Source: Paenibacillus oryzisoli (GTDB lineage Bacteria > Bacillota > Bacilli > Paenibacillales > NBRC-103111). From it: DNA of 64,000 bases. Positions within the stretch are counted from its first letter, which is position 1; the number at the start of each line of letters is the position of its first letter. The stretch is taken from contig NZ_LYPB01000069.1 in assembly GCF_001653565.1 (NCBI RefSeq), forward strand, positions 372,001 to 436,000, read 5' to 3'. Positions 44,301-53,348 of this stretch are shown piece after piece. A program made the translations under genes and the position numbers. The notes under the pieces were generated by a model. That model saw only the letters and a list, made by a program, of their open reading frames with translations. It did not search any database and was not told the DNA's origin.

Positions 44301-47300
44301 TACCGCCGATGAATTGCTACACCAGGCAGTATTCGTATTCCCATCAACAATGTTGTTCGCCGAAGAGCCACTGCCTGTTGTCTGAGCTTTTGCGGGTTTC
44401 CCACTCGTAAGCAGATTACTTACTGTCACAATACTCGTAGCAGTAAATCCACCTTCATTAGTAGTTGCTGTAATCGTCGCATTTCCATTGCTTATCCCTT
44501 TTACAACGCCATTTATATCTACAGTTGCAACCGTTTCATTACTGCTTGACCAATGTACAAGTTTATTTAAAGCGTTAGTTGGCTGTACAGTTACAGTTAA
44601 TTGACCCTTGTTCCCCGATAGTAAGCTCAAAGTTCCCGAACTAATGGTGACTCCGCTGACAGGCTGTGGAATATCAGAGGTAGTTAATGTAAGTGTTGGT
44701 CCATCAGTGGTCCAATCGCTCGTACCTGTCTTAGCCTGAATCTGGAAAGTATAGTTGGTCAACTTCGTGAGGTTTTTAACTTCATATGTCTTGTATGTTG
44801 CCTCCAATGTTGTCAGCTCTACTCCATCTTTCAAAATACGGTACTCAGAGACATTGTCTCTAGGCATTGCCTCAGTCCAATTCAACGTCAATTCCGTTGC
44901 CAACACGTTCGTGGCAGAAACTTTACCATCTCCCCATATAGGCAGTCGGTTATCGGATATATCCTGCCCTGTGATATCAACAATAATTGAAGACTTCATT
45001 CCTGAACCATCTGCGGTCGTTGCGATTACTTTTACTTGTCCATTCTTGTTCGCAATTAATACGCCACTATTTGTCACATAGGCACGATCTGTTTCTGTGC
45101 CATTGAGCTCAGATACTGACCAAAGGATAGTTGGGTCACTCACGTTAAAAGGAATAACCTTGCCAGATAGCTGCAAATTTCCACGGTTGTGTGAAATTGA
45201 ATTATCACCCGTAATTACAACATCCGTAGCCGTAATATGAGGAGCTTGATATACCTCTACTTCTGCAAGCTGCATCATATAATTGGCTCCACTTTCATTT
45301 CGAAGCTTCGTCCCTTCTATCTTCACATAACGAGCTTGCTTATTCTCAAAATGGAAACCCTGAGGATTGCCAGTTGAGGGATTCGGATAGTCGGTTTCAT
45401 TTATTACTTTTAACCAGTTCGCCCCATCCTGTGAAACCTGAATATTAAAATCCACCGGGAAATACTTGCCCAAATTTCCAGCATCCGATCGAGGAGATAA
45501 GGTAACCTGATTAATTGAATTTACCGTACCTAAGTCGATTGTCAAGGACTCTGTATGATTACTAGCATTTCCAGATGAGCTGGACCAACCTAGACTGCTA
45601 GAATTAGATTGCGTCACACCATCCACAACGAAAGCGTTTGACCAACCTGTAGAAATTAACGAACTTGTCGTTGTTATTGTCTTATTCTTCGCAATATTTT
45701 CAGGATTTACCAACGGGGATGGTTTATTCGTTACGTTTGCTATAGCGCTAAATGCTTTGAGTTCATTTAGTTGCAAGCGATACTTACCATCAGCCTGAGA
45801 CAACTGCGTAGATAATAGGCGAACATAGCGAACATTGGCTGTATCGAAATTGAATGTCTGCACGCCTGAGACCGCTGCTCCATTATTATAATTTGTGTGA
45901 GAGGATAGATCCGTCCAGAGTCCGCCATCAGCAGATCCCTGTATTTTGAAATCTATCGGGAACCCCTTACCGCTATTTCCCTCATCATCTCTCGGGTAGA
46001 TTTCAACTTTATTGATAGAGCGGGTTTCACCCAAATCTACAGATACCCATTCTGTTTGATTGGGAGTATCATAACCTAAGCTAGAATAACCTCTATTTGG
46101 ATTGCCAACATCCGCCATTGTGAACGAAAATACAATACTATCGGTTAGTAAATTTTTAGTCCAACCTGTTTGTGGATTCTCGTAAGAGGTGCGCGCGAAA
46201 ACTTGGCGTCCAGCTGCAACATTGACAAACGGCAAAGGCGGCGTACTATCCACAGGACCGGCAGTTGGTGAACTATCCGTTGATTCCAACTCAATCTGCA
46301 TAACACTATATGCAGTCAAGTTCTCAATACGGTTAAAGCTTCCTGATGAGCTTTGAATAGAACTTTCCTTCAGAGTGGCATTCTCAGAGGGACCCACAGG
46401 ATATCCTCTTAAGCCCGAAGCATAATCTTTCCAATAATTCCCGTTATTGCTGTCAACAAGCTTTTTCGTTACTTTATAGTTTTTCCCCATCTCTAGGTAT
46501 GGTAGATTTGAGAGGTTGATCGTCATATTGACGTCAGTATTGGAATAATTCCAAAGGAGCATTGAGACTTTACCTGTCGTAGAATCCTTCGTTACGAACC
46601 CATAAGTATTTTTACTGTCTGCATTAGTACCTGTTATTGATGATTGCACAATTTGTGATTCCAAATTGTCATACATCTCAAACGTATTAGCAACAGCCTT
46701 TTTATGTCCGTCAATGGTAAATATACCGGAATCTGAAAAAAACAAACTTGTTGGAGATAAAGCATCAGCAGGCGTAAAGTAGTAGATTTGATCCACTTCT
46801 GGACGAAGAACAGCATCGTACATTCTTTTTGCCGCATAGGCAGCGTTCAAATTTGTATCCTTCTGAGTACCTCCTGGGCCACCACTTGTGTAGTCATAGT
46901 TCCACTCCGTATATTTAATCGGTTTCACTGGAACATTGTTACTGGAAAACAAATTGTAGATATTTGTAGATGAGAAATCAGCCGCTCCATATTGATGGAC
47001 AGAAATGTAGTCAAACGGAATTGTTGGATTGTTCTTCAGGTAATTCATGAAAGTCGGTTTCCAACTTCCATCTGCAATATTTAAGTTCCTGAAGCCAATC
47101 CCCCCGATAACAGCTGTTGCATCTACCCCACGAATTGCAGTTGCAAAAGCACCGTACATTTGTGCTGCCTGTGCAGGAGTTGTCGGCTTATTGAAATTCT
47201 CCGGCTCATTATGAGACTCCCAATACCAGCCCGTGTACCCAAGATTCTTATAATGCTGAGCAATTACTCCCGAAATTTGTCCAAATTCGATAATTCCTTG

Positions 47301-47765
47301 TGCAGAAGGCGCACCTTCACCCGAGATACCGGTTCCGCCTAATGCACTTGGCAAATACCCTAGGCACATCATCGGGGTCATTCCCCGCTCAACAAGAGGA
47401 AGAATAATTTTGTCCAATTTAGTGAAATCATATTCCAATTGCTGAGTAACAGCGTTGCGGGAAACCACATGATAGAACAAGTCAGTTATGACCCAATCGA
47501 TTCGAACGACTTTTATTCCAATTTCCTTCATTTGGTCATAATACGATGGTAACCAATTTAAGTTGTTGTTTATTAAATGACCCCCACGCGCTAAATTCTG
47601 TATTTTCACCTTATCGTAATTCCCAGTCGTTATTTTATAATCCGCCGATAACGTCGTTGCCCCCGCCGCTTGAACCTGTTTAGGTCCTACGGCCCCCAAT
47701 AAAATTGACATAAATAATAAGAATGCCAACCCAGTCATTAATAACCGCTTTACAAACAAACGCAT
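41352..47765 (-). CDS. 2,137-residue SLH-anchored GH39-like multidomain enzyme
   Basis: A very large cell-surface protein. In order (rough residues): signal peptide 1-33; GH39-like barrel 35-405 with acid/base Glu in WYWESHNEPE (near 187) and nucleophile Glu in KYTEWNYDY (near 288); beta segment to 505; F5/8C domains 515-690 and 700-855; Ig-like 860-950; FN3 955-1050; Big_2 1055-1135; a third F5/8C-like domain 1140-1270; Big_2 1275-1355; five FIVAR-type helical repeats of about 75 residues (1360-1730); a low-complexity Asn/Asp/Gly linker (about 1731-1745); a beta region; and three SLH repeats (1955-2137). The SLH repeats hold it on the wall while F5/8C and FIVAR modules bind and present polysaccharide. 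GAGGGGA precedes ATG 47765. Exact glycosidase specificity is unknown. Confidence 0.9.
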   Translation of the reverse strand: MRLFVKRLLMTGLAFLLFMSILLGAVGPKQVQAAGATTLSADYKITTGNYDKVKIQNLARGGHLINNNLNWLPSYYDQMKEIGIKVVRIDWVITDLFYHVVSRNAVTQQLEYDFTKLDKIILPLVERGMTPMMCLGYLPSALGGTGISGEGAPSAQGIIEFGQISGVIAQHYKNLGYTGWYWESHNEPENFNKPTTPAQAAQMYGAFATAIRGVDATAVIGGIGFRNLNIADGSWKPTFMNYLKNNPTIPFDYISVHQYGAADFSSTNIYNLFSSNNVPVKPIKYTEWNYDYTSGGPGGTQKDTNLNAAYAAKRMYDAVLRPEVDQIYYFTPADALSPTSLFFSDSGIFTIDGHKKAVANTFEMYDNLESQIVQSSITGTNADSKNTYGFVTKDSTTGKVSMLLWNYSNTDVNMTINLSNLPYLEMGKNYKVTKKLVDSNNGNYWKDYASGLRGYPVGPSENATLKESSIQSSSGSFNRIENLTAYSVMQIELESTDSSPTAGPVDSTPPLPFVNVAAGRQVFARTSYENPQTGWTKNLLTDSIVFSFTMADVGNPNRGYSSLGYDTPNQTEWVSVDLGETRSINKVEIYPRDDEGNSGKGFPIDFKIQGSADGGLWTDLSSHTNYNNGAAVSGVQTFNFDTANVRYVRLLSTQLSQADGKYRLQLNELKAFSAIANVTNKPSPLVNPENIAKNKTITTTSSLISTGWSNAFVVDGVTQSNSSSLGWSSSSGNASNHTESLTIDLGTVNSINQVTLSPRSDAGNLGKYFPVDFNIQVSQDGANWLKVINETDYPNPSTGNPQGFHFENKQARYVKIEGTKLRNESGANYMMQLAEVEVYQAPHITATDVVITGDNSISHNRGNLQLSGKVIPFNVSDPTILWSVSELNGTETDRAYVTNSGVLIANKNGQVKVIATTADGSGMKSSIIVDITGQDISDNRLPIWGDGKVSATNVLATELTLNWTEAMPRDNVSEYRILKDGVELTTLEATYKTYEVKNLTKLTNYTFQIQAKTGTSDWTTDGPTLTLTTSDIPQPVSGVTISSGTLSLLSGNKGQLTVTVQPTNALNKLVHWSSSNETVATVDINGVVKGISNGNATITATTNEGGFTATSIVTVSNLLTSGKPAKAQTTGSGSSANNIVDGNTNTAWCSNSSAVPRWVRIDLGAKAKLSRADFVAFANIYKYKVEISDSETTGYTLILDKTSNSIVGPNYSDTLGDNAIGRWIQITITGITPSSQWPCIVEFQGFGTYLTPVSGIQIDNTTLTVGQNNSAQLTATVLPEDADTRMVTWSSSDPSIASVDSHGYVTGHKAGSATITATSLDGKYSAISSISVVGINLVSLSTAIGMAEALLDDTVIGDKEEQYTQDKVDAFIAVIENAKAVQENLLSTQSDVNVASSTLSNADLIFRSSFNTIDRGPLNAAIAQAQLLISNAVVGVDEGQYSADIIGALQETLGETLTISSNRLSQAEAYSAVVNLQTAIDTFQGKVNGVNKNLLGNTISVAEVVYHEAIIGEFNGNYSVESKVLLKNAIETASVVFSDPLADQTVVNNANVALFVAIDVFKSSVIVIDKSTLGTVISTATHMIEHSEEGEMGNQYPVGSKAHLQAALNAAEIINNRIDVSQSEVDAVVANLNAAISTFSNSVNGVNSSALEVAIQNAEELYTNSVEGIENGNYTTASREALRIAIESAYTILLDGEIEQSIVNEAVTQLNLAISLFKAAVIVKDPNPDNNGNNDNNGNMSTIDNNQHEVTVREGTVFIAPTVDATGHVQVNIKAEDIAKAIESATGKQLVIEVSALPGSSVQSIKIDIPVKGVVDKSNEITKIVVKSGMVIITLNVDESSNILNPESKNVELTITRVDSSAFPVEIQQKINENTVYDFNLQVNGQRVSQFEGTDSVKVETDYSPKSGENSHQIIVYSLSDNGILSIVKTAKYDVATGKIVWKASHFSKYAIAYNSIGFTDLAKVTWAKEIIESLAARGIINGMENGSFEPNRPVTRYEFLQILMNALDLSKSQAVSKFTDVKMGSWYYVALSSAEQLGIVTGNSDGTFGGERVITREEMAVMTYRALLLNRMINISSVSGGGYMDQAMISTYASEAIAVLKEASFINGFIDGSFKPQGLATRAEAATVIFNIMLGN

Positions 47766-47869
47766 CTGACTTTCCCCTCTCGAAGTATCTATTTCGAAGC
47801 TATATAACCGCCTATTTCACAGCAATAAGAAGCTGAAGGTCACTTGAAAACCTCTAAAACTACACCAGT

Positions 47870-47883
47870 TGACGACGCTTACA
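47870..47883 (+). promoter_or_regulatory. cre-like site upstream of the SLH-anchored enzyme gene
   Basis: TGACGACGCTTACA matches the cre consensus at 12 of 14 positions and lies 105 bases before the start codon. Weaker than the site before the secreted paralog, but parallel to it. Confidence 0.4.
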
Positions 47884-48344
47884 TTTCAAGGCAAAGAGCC
47901 CCTTGAAGTATGTAGATCGCCGCCTTCTTCCCCAAATGTTTCATGCCCCCTCAAAACATCACTTATGAAATCAATCATCTATCCCCTTCTACAATAGCTC
48001 CCATTTTTCTTAATGTGAGAGAGTACTCCATCATTTTAAAGGAAAAAAACTTAAATGATTATTTCATTATTTTGATATCTGTATCATTCCATTAGCTTTT
48101 TAATTTAATTTCATCTAAATCTTCCTAGATAAGTTTGTGATTTTTCTATTTGAAATCTCGATTATATATTAACCTCTACTCTCCCTCCTCAAATAGTCAG
48201 CATTATAAATCCTCGCATTACACACTATAAGAGTAAATCACTATCCTTCACAATAAACTCTTTTCAGTTCCTTAACTGTTTTCCGTTCCACCTAAATTTT
48301 GTTAGCTTTTTTAAATGGTTGTGATATAAATTTAATCATTACTA

Positions 48345-48382
48345 AGAAAAAACAGACAGAAACGAATAAACCATTCCTGTCT
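48345..48382 (-). terminator. Rho-independent terminator of the importer 4 operon
   Basis: On the minus strand AGACAGGAA pairs with TTTCTGTCT (one G-T pair) around an 11-base loop, followed by GTTTTTTCTT, 38 bases after the last gene. Confidence 0.75.
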
Positions 48383-48419
48383 TTCTATATACAACCAGCA
48401 TTTCATCACCTTTGACAGA

Positions 48420-49247
48420 TTAACCTTTCACAGCACCAGATGTAAGCCCCGACACAACATATTTTTGCAGTAAAAGAAATATGACAACAATAGGCAGGGA
48501 AATAAGAATAATATCAGCAAATAATAAATTCCAATCAGAGTGCTTTTGTCCGTAAAAACTAAAAGTAGTCAACACTACTGTAAACTTTTTTGGTGTATTC
48601 ATTAGGAAGATCGAAACTGAAAAGTCATTCCAGATACCCATAAACGAGATTATGATAACTGTTACAGTAACAGGAAGGATCAGAGGAAATATAATTTGAC
48701 CAAATAACCTGATAGGCCCACAACCGTCAAGTGCTGCGGATTCGTCTAAATGATTTGGAATGCTTTTAAAATAACCGGTAAAAAGAAAAACACTTGTTGG
48801 GAAAGATAAAGCAACAAAAACAAGAATGATACCTGTGTACGTCTGAGAAAGTCCTAGGCTTTTTATTAGGAAAAACGTTGCTGGAGCACAAAAAGGAACA
48901 GATAGTCCAGCAATAATCGCATAGTTAGCCCCTTCTGTCAGACGACTTTTTCTTCGTTGGATAATAAAACCGCTCATAGCTCCAAAAAAAACAATAAAAA
49001 TGACAGATAAACATGTAATCAGCAAACTATTTTTGTAGGCTGTTGCCAGTTTGGCTATCTGGATAACCTCACTATAGTTATTCAGAATTTGATTTAGAGT
49101 TACACCGTTCCATGACAAGCTTAGCTTGTTACTGCCGGCATAATCTTTAAAAGAATTTACAAGAATCATGTAGATGGGGACTAAGATTAACAAACTTAAC
49201 AGTACTGCAATGAATTCCATCGAATATTTACGGATAGATAATTTCAT
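48420..49247 (-). CDS. Carbohydrate ABC importer 4 permease, MalG type
   Basis: A 275-residue CUT1-family permease with six membrane segments, EAA loop LDESAALDGCGPIRLFGQIIFP and tail SGLTSGAVKG. Its ATG overlaps the stop of the MalF-type gene (ATGA), a sign of translational coupling. It closes the kinase-regulator-binding protein-MalF-MalG cluster. This transporter is a different subfamily from the LplB/YtcP pairs elsewhere in the window. Confidence 0.94.
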   Translation of the reverse strand: MKLSIRKYSMEFIAVLLSLLILVPIYMILVNSFKDYAGSNKLSLSWNGVTLNQILNNYSEVIQIAKLATAYKNSLLITCLSVIFIVFFGAMSGFIIQRRKSRLTEGANYAIIAGLSVPFCAPATFFLIKSLGLSQTYTGIILVFVALSFPTSVFLFTGYFKSIPNHLDESAALDGCGPIRLFGQIIFPLILPVTVTVIIISFMGIWNDFSVSIFLMNTPKKFTVVLTTFSFYGQKHSDWNLLFADIILISLPIVVIFLLLQKYVVSGLTSGAVKG

Positions 49248-50119
49248 AGTTCCACTTCTCTTCTACGAATAAATGCATAAGTAATAATGGAAGTAACTGC
49301 AACGAATAGTGTTAATACGACATTACCGGCACTAGCGAGACCTTGCAAATTGTTTCCGAAATTTTCAAATATTGCTGTATTTAAAACCTCAGTCGCCCGG
49401 CCTGGACCGCCTCCGGTTGTTGCAGCAACCAAGTCAAACACTCTAAGTCCACCAATGATATTACCTACTAAAGCAACATTGAAGGCAGGCATAATCAACG
49501 GGAATGTAATGTGCCAGAAGCGTTTCACTCCAGAAGCTCCATCGATTTCTGCGGATTCATAATACTCCTTTGATATCGATTGTAGACCGGAAAGTATAAT
49601 AACCATATTATATCCAGCCCACTTCCAAGTTTCGATTCCAGCAATAGAGAAAATCGCAAGTTTTACGTCCGTTAACCAACTCAATTGGAATACTTCCATA
49701 TGCAAAATACCTAGTGTCTGATTAAGCAATCCGTTAGTAGGATGTAAGATCGCCGTGAACAAAATACCGACTGCAATTGTATTTAATACTGCTGGCAGGA
49801 AAAATACTGTTCGAATGAAATTACTTGTTTTTAATTTCTGATTAACGAACAAAGCAAGTCCCATCCCTAGTCCAACTTTGGTGATACCTGTAACAAACGT
49901 AAAAATTATCGTATTCTTCAGAGCAATTTTCATTAAGGGATCTATCACTATATCCTGATAATTACTTAGTCCGATGAATTTAGCGGTATAAAAATCCCAA
50001 CTTGTAAAAGAGTAATAGAACGTAGTAATAAAAGGTACTAAGAAAAAAATGAAGTATACGATAAATCCTGGAGCCAGCCCCCAAAGGGGATACATCCTTT
50101 TGGTGTAATTGTTCTGCAC
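49244..50119 (-). CDS. Carbohydrate ABC importer 4 permease, MalF type
   Basis: A 291-residue CUT1 permease with six membrane segments, EAA loop YESAEIDGASGVKRFWHITFP and the conserved TGGGPGRATEVL segment of MalF/UgpA-like proteins. The start is a GTG (50119) six bases after AGGAGA. A long GC-rich hairpin separates it from the binding-protein gene, which may let the binding protein be made in excess. Confidence 0.94.
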   Translation of the reverse strand: MQNNYTKRMYPLWGLAPGFIVYFIFFLVPFITTFYYSFTSWDFYTAKFIGLSNYQDIVIDPLMKIALKNTIIFTFVTGITKVGLGMGLALFVNQKLKTSNFIRTVFFLPAVLNTIAVGILFTAILHPTNGLLNQTLGILHMEVFQLSWLTDVKLAIFSIAGIETWKWAGYNMVIILSGLQSISKEYYESAEIDGASGVKRFWHITFPLIMPAFNVALVGNIIGGLRVFDLVAATTGGGPGRATEVLNTAIFENFGNNLQGLASAGNVVLTLFVAVTSIITYAFIRRREVEL

Positions 50120-50148
50120 GCATATTCTCCTACCCTATATAGAATACT

Positions 50149-50186
50149 CGGTTGACTTGCCTCAATGATTATAGGTAAGTCAACCG
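50149..50186 (-). other. Intergenic hairpin between binding protein and permease genes
   Basis: CGGTTGACTTGCCT and AGGTAAGTCAACCG pair with one mismatch around a ten-base loop. No T run follows on either strand, so it is more likely an mRNA-stabilising or processing hairpin than a terminator. Hairpins in this position in sugar-importer operons protect the upstream binding-protein message. Confidence 0.6.
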
Positions 50187-50208
50187 AATTCCAAATCTCT
50201 ATGTTTAT

Positions 50209-51573
50209 TTATTTAGCCGACCAATTGGGATCTTGTTTTGCCTTGGCTGCTTTTGCAAAATCATTGTCCAGTTCTTTCGCTACGTCTACTGGCGTTTTTC
50301 CACCAACGAGCATGTCTTGCAAATACTTCTCAAATGGACCTTTTTGATATTTTGTATAATCAAGAGGTGACTGGAATGATTTCCCCTCATCGATTAGTTT
50401 TTGAATATCCTGTTGCGCAGACACCAAGCCATTGACTTGGATACCTTTAGCAAAAGGAATATCGGGTTGCGCTTTAAAGTACGCTTGTTGGGCTTCCTGC
50501 GATACCATGAATGCGACTACTTTCTTTGCTAACTCTTTGTTCTTGGATTCAGATGGCACCCATAATCCACTTGGTGGTGAAAGATTAATAAGTTGACCTT
50601 CATCAAAAGGAATACCGAAAGCGCCGATATTATTGGCTTTATCCTTATCCGCTTTTACCAAATCAGGTACGATCCAAGATCCCATAGCATACATTGCGAT
50701 CTTCCCGTCAAGTAACGCTTGGTGAGAAGATTGGTCATCATCAGATAAGAATGTTTTATTAATGAGCTGCTTATCTGCTAATTCTTTCACTTTACTGATC
50801 GAATCAACGAATAACTTCAGATCCGTAAAATGAGTTTTATTCGTACTTAATCCATCCGCAGTCGGTGTCACTTTTTCTTTAGAGTCTCGAACGGCACCTA
50901 CAAGCGGTATAATTTGCAAGGTCCAAGCATCCTTACCTGCAAAATAAACAGGTGTTATTCCCTTCGCCTTCAATTGTTCACTTATTGCAAGAAATTCTTT
51001 CCAGTCTTTAGGTACTTGAAGGCCATTTTCTTGGAAAACTTTCTTGTTGTAAAACATAGACATTGTACCAACTTCGCCAAATGGAGCTACAATTAATTTG
51101 CCGTCTGATTTATATTTAGGAGTATCCAGCGCTTTGCTGTCATAGTTTTTCATCCAGTCACCTGAAAGATCTTCTAGTCGAGCGCTTCCACCTAATTTAC
51201 TAGACCATGTAGCATCATACCAAGAAAGAATATCTGGCGGTTCGCCAGCAGCAAATTTCGTTTGAACGACTTGATCGCCAGCGTCGCCCTCTGCTATCTT
51301 CTCCAGCTCAATTTTCGCACCAAGCTCGGCTGATTTGGAATTGACCAAATCGACAACAGCTTGAAAGCCAGGTCTTACCCAAGAAGAATGTACAACGAGT
51401 GTTAATGTTTTCACAGCTTTAGCTGTAGCAGGCGTCTGAGAACTTGCTCCTGCTTTATCTGTTGCTGTTGCATTTGGCGAGCTAGTCCCTGCTGAGTTAC
51501 CGCATGCAGCTAGGGTTAACATGGTGACAACCATGCCAGTGGATACAAGAAGTTTTCCCCTTTTCACTTTCAT
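50209..51573 (-). CDS. Solute-binding lipoprotein of importer 4 (CUT1, MalE/UgpB-like)
   Basis: A 454-residue lipoprotein with lipobox LAAC (lipid-Cys24) and a Ser/Thr/Ala linker. The body has the family 1 features GEPPDILSWYDATWSSKL, MSMFYNKKVFQENGL and KIAMYAMGSWIVPDL. It is shorter than the LplA-like binding proteins of importers 1, 2, 3 and 5 and fits mono- to oligosaccharide binders of the CUT1 group. It is preceded by the kinase/regulator pair and followed by the two permeases. Confidence 0.93.
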   Translation of the reverse strand: MKVKRGKLLVSTGMVVTMLTLAACGNSAGTSSPNATATDKAGASSQTPATAKAVKTLTLVVHSSWVRPGFQAVVDLVNSKSAELGAKIELEKIAEGDAGDQVVQTKFAAGEPPDILSWYDATWSSKLGGSARLEDLSGDWMKNYDSKALDTPKYKSDGKLIVAPFGEVGTMSMFYNKKVFQENGLQVPKDWKEFLAISEQLKAKGITPVYFAGKDAWTLQIIPLVGAVRDSKEKVTPTADGLSTNKTHFTDLKLFVDSISKVKELADKQLINKTFLSDDDQSSHQALLDGKIAMYAMGSWIVPDLVKADKDKANNIGAFGIPFDEGQLINLSPPSGLWVPSESKNKELAKKVVAFMVSQEAQQAYFKAQPDIPFAKGIQVNGLVSAQQDIQKLIDEGKSFQSPLDYTKYQKGPFEKYLQDMLVGGKTPVDVAKELDNDFAKAAKAKQDPNWSAK

Positions 51574-51700
51574 CTCTCCCTTTAAGTTAGTTACTAATTG
51601 GTTCTATGAACATGATAACTTATTTACATTTCATCAATCATTTCAATCTGTTATCATTGAGTATAGTTTTTTAAGGGAAAAAATGATTAATAAATTATAC

Positions 51701-51730
51701 TAAAACAGCCCGCCGATCATTATGGCAGGC
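51701..51730 (-). terminator. Terminator after the importer 4 response regulator gene
   Basis: On the minus strand GCCTGCC and GGCGGGC form a seven-pair stem (one G-T pair) with a nine-base loop, followed by TGTTTTA. It separates the regulatory pair from the transport genes, so these have separate promoters. Confidence 0.65.
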
Positions 51731-51749
51731 CCTAGTTGAAGGGGATATT

Positions 51750-53348
51750 TTAGTGTTCTTCTTCAATATACTGTTTTGGCGTGACACCGTATCGTTTCTT
51801 GAAAACGCTAAAAAAATAAGGGTAGTTATGAAAGCCACAGTTAGCTGCGATTTCTCTCAACTCCTGCACCCCCTCTTTAAGCAGCACGGATACCTTTTTT
51901 AACCTTACTTCTGCTAAGTATTCGGTAAAACCAATGCCTACCTGCTCTTTGAAGATTTTACTTAAATAGACTTTGCTGATGTTAATAGATTGCGCAGTTG
52001 AATCCAAAGAAATATCTTTTGCATATTGTTTATGAATATATGTTATAGCCCTATTAACATGCAAAGAATCGTACTTTTCACCTGTTTCTAACAACTCCTC
52101 AAACAACCTGTCAAAAACTTGGTGAAACCAATGTCTTGCATCGTTGATGGACTCAAAGATCTGTATGGCTTCCGAAGGTGGTTTATTATTATATACTTTC
52201 TTAATTTCCACATGGAGCTCTTTACATATCCGATTCACAATACTGATTAGATCATTAAAAATCATTTGAGAACTGTAGATATCTAGACTCCTCTGAATGA
52301 TTATCTGAAACACCTGATTCAGCATCGTTTTAGTCTTCTCTGAATCTTCTAAATGAATCATCGCGATCAAGCTTTTCTCCATTTCCAGGCTGATACCTTT
52401 AAAAGAATTCGTCATTTGAGTGGGGGATGATTCTTTTATAACAGTATTCTTACCTTTTAAAAATTTCAATGTCATCTGTACCCTTGCAACCTCGTAACTA
52501 CTCTTTAAATCAACAATGTTCCTTGCATTGGGACCAATACTAAAACTCACAGTTATATTCAAATATCTTTTTAAGGAAAGCCTTACTCTATCCAACACTT
52601 GCATGGTTCCTTGTTCATTAGTAGAAGAACTTACGGCATATTTGAATGAACGAAGAAGCACGAACTGCTCAGTAGCCACATGGCAGATTGCCCCATTATC
52701 CTCATCCTTCAAGATTTCCTCGATAATATTCAAAATAGCAAAATTAAATAAGGATATCTCCTTCATACTTCTCTCCGCATTCTTCTGCTTATATCCGTCA
52801 ACGCACATAATAATCACGCATATATTCCTTAAGTCTAATTTTATATCCAACACGGCAAGTCTCTGCTCAATTTCCTCTTCCCTATACAAACCTGAAAGTA
52901 GGTCTAATGTAAACTTGTTTCGCAGCGCTAATAAATTGTTCTGGTCCAACGATCGGAATGTGTTTGTATTATTGGCAAGCTGTTCCTTTGCTCTAAGTAG
53001 CGTGTCTAGCATCGTCGATGCATGTAAATTATGTTTCAATATATAATCAACTACGCCGTCTTTTAAGGCACTTCGCACATAATCATAATCATCATAATTA
53101 CTTAGTATGATGACCTGTATATGAGGGTATTGAACCTTTAACGTATTCATTAATTCAATACCACCCATTTTGGGCATTTTCACATCAGTCAATACAATAT
53201 CGGGATTACATTCCTTGACCATAAACAACGCCTCAATCCCGTCCTTGGCTTCACCACAAATATGATAACCATTTTTTTCCCAATCCAACAGAAGCTTTAC
53301 TGTTGTTCTTACTAGTAACTCATCATCAACAATCAGTATTTTAACCAT
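51750..53348 (-). CDS. YesN-type response regulator of the importer 4 locus
   Basis: A 532-residue response regulator. Receiver domain 1-120 with VDDELLVR, phospho-Asp in IVLTDVKMPKMGG (near 54) and Lys in DYILKHNL; a middle region of about 290 residues; C-terminal AraC helix-turn-helix pair (about 435-530; LDSTAQSINISKVYLSKIF and LREIAANCGFHNYPYFFSVF). ATG 53348 overlaps the kinase stop by eight bases and has GGAGGG five bases upstream. It should control the importer 4 genes directly downstream. Confidence 0.93.
   Translation of the reverse strand: MVKILIVDDELLVRTTVKLLLDWEKNGYHICGEAKDGIEALFMVKECNPDIVLTDVKMPKMGGIELMNTLKVQYPHIQVIILSNYDDYDYVRSALKDGVVDYILKHNLHASTMLDTLLRAKEQLANNTNTFRSLDQNNLLALRNKFTLDLLSGLYREEEIEQRLAVLDIKLDLRNICVIIMCVDGYKQKNAERSMKEISLFNFAILNIIEEILKDEDNGAICHVATEQFVLLRSFKYAVSSSTNEQGTMQVLDRVRLSLKRYLNITVSFSIGPNARNIVDLKSSYEVARVQMTLKFLKGKNTVIKESSPTQMTNSFKGISLEMEKSLIAMIHLEDSEKTKTMLNQVFQIIIQRSLDIYSSQMIFNDLISIVNRICKELHVEIKKVYNNKPPSEAIQIFESINDARHWFHQVFDRLFEELLETGEKYDSLHVNRAITYIHKQYAKDISLDSTAQSINISKVYLSKIFKEQVGIGFTEYLAEVRLKKVSVLLKEGVQELREIAANCGFHNYPYFFSVFKKRYGVTPKQYIEEEH

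Larger units (their letters stand above)
47766..48419. other. 654-base AT-rich intergenic region
   Basis: No gene seen. It holds a cre-like site (47870-47883), a short inverted repeat TTCAAGG/CCTTGAA (47885-47907) that could be an operator or leader hairpin for the 2,137-residue protein gene, and the terminator of importer 4 (48345-48382). The stretch 47950-48340 is AT-rich with no structure I can support. Confidence 0.6.

Noticed and set aside
50070..50090. CCCCAAAGGGGATA sequence as another LuxR-type site
   Set aside because: It lies inside the MalF-type permease coding sequence, lacks the second heptamer and is probably chance.
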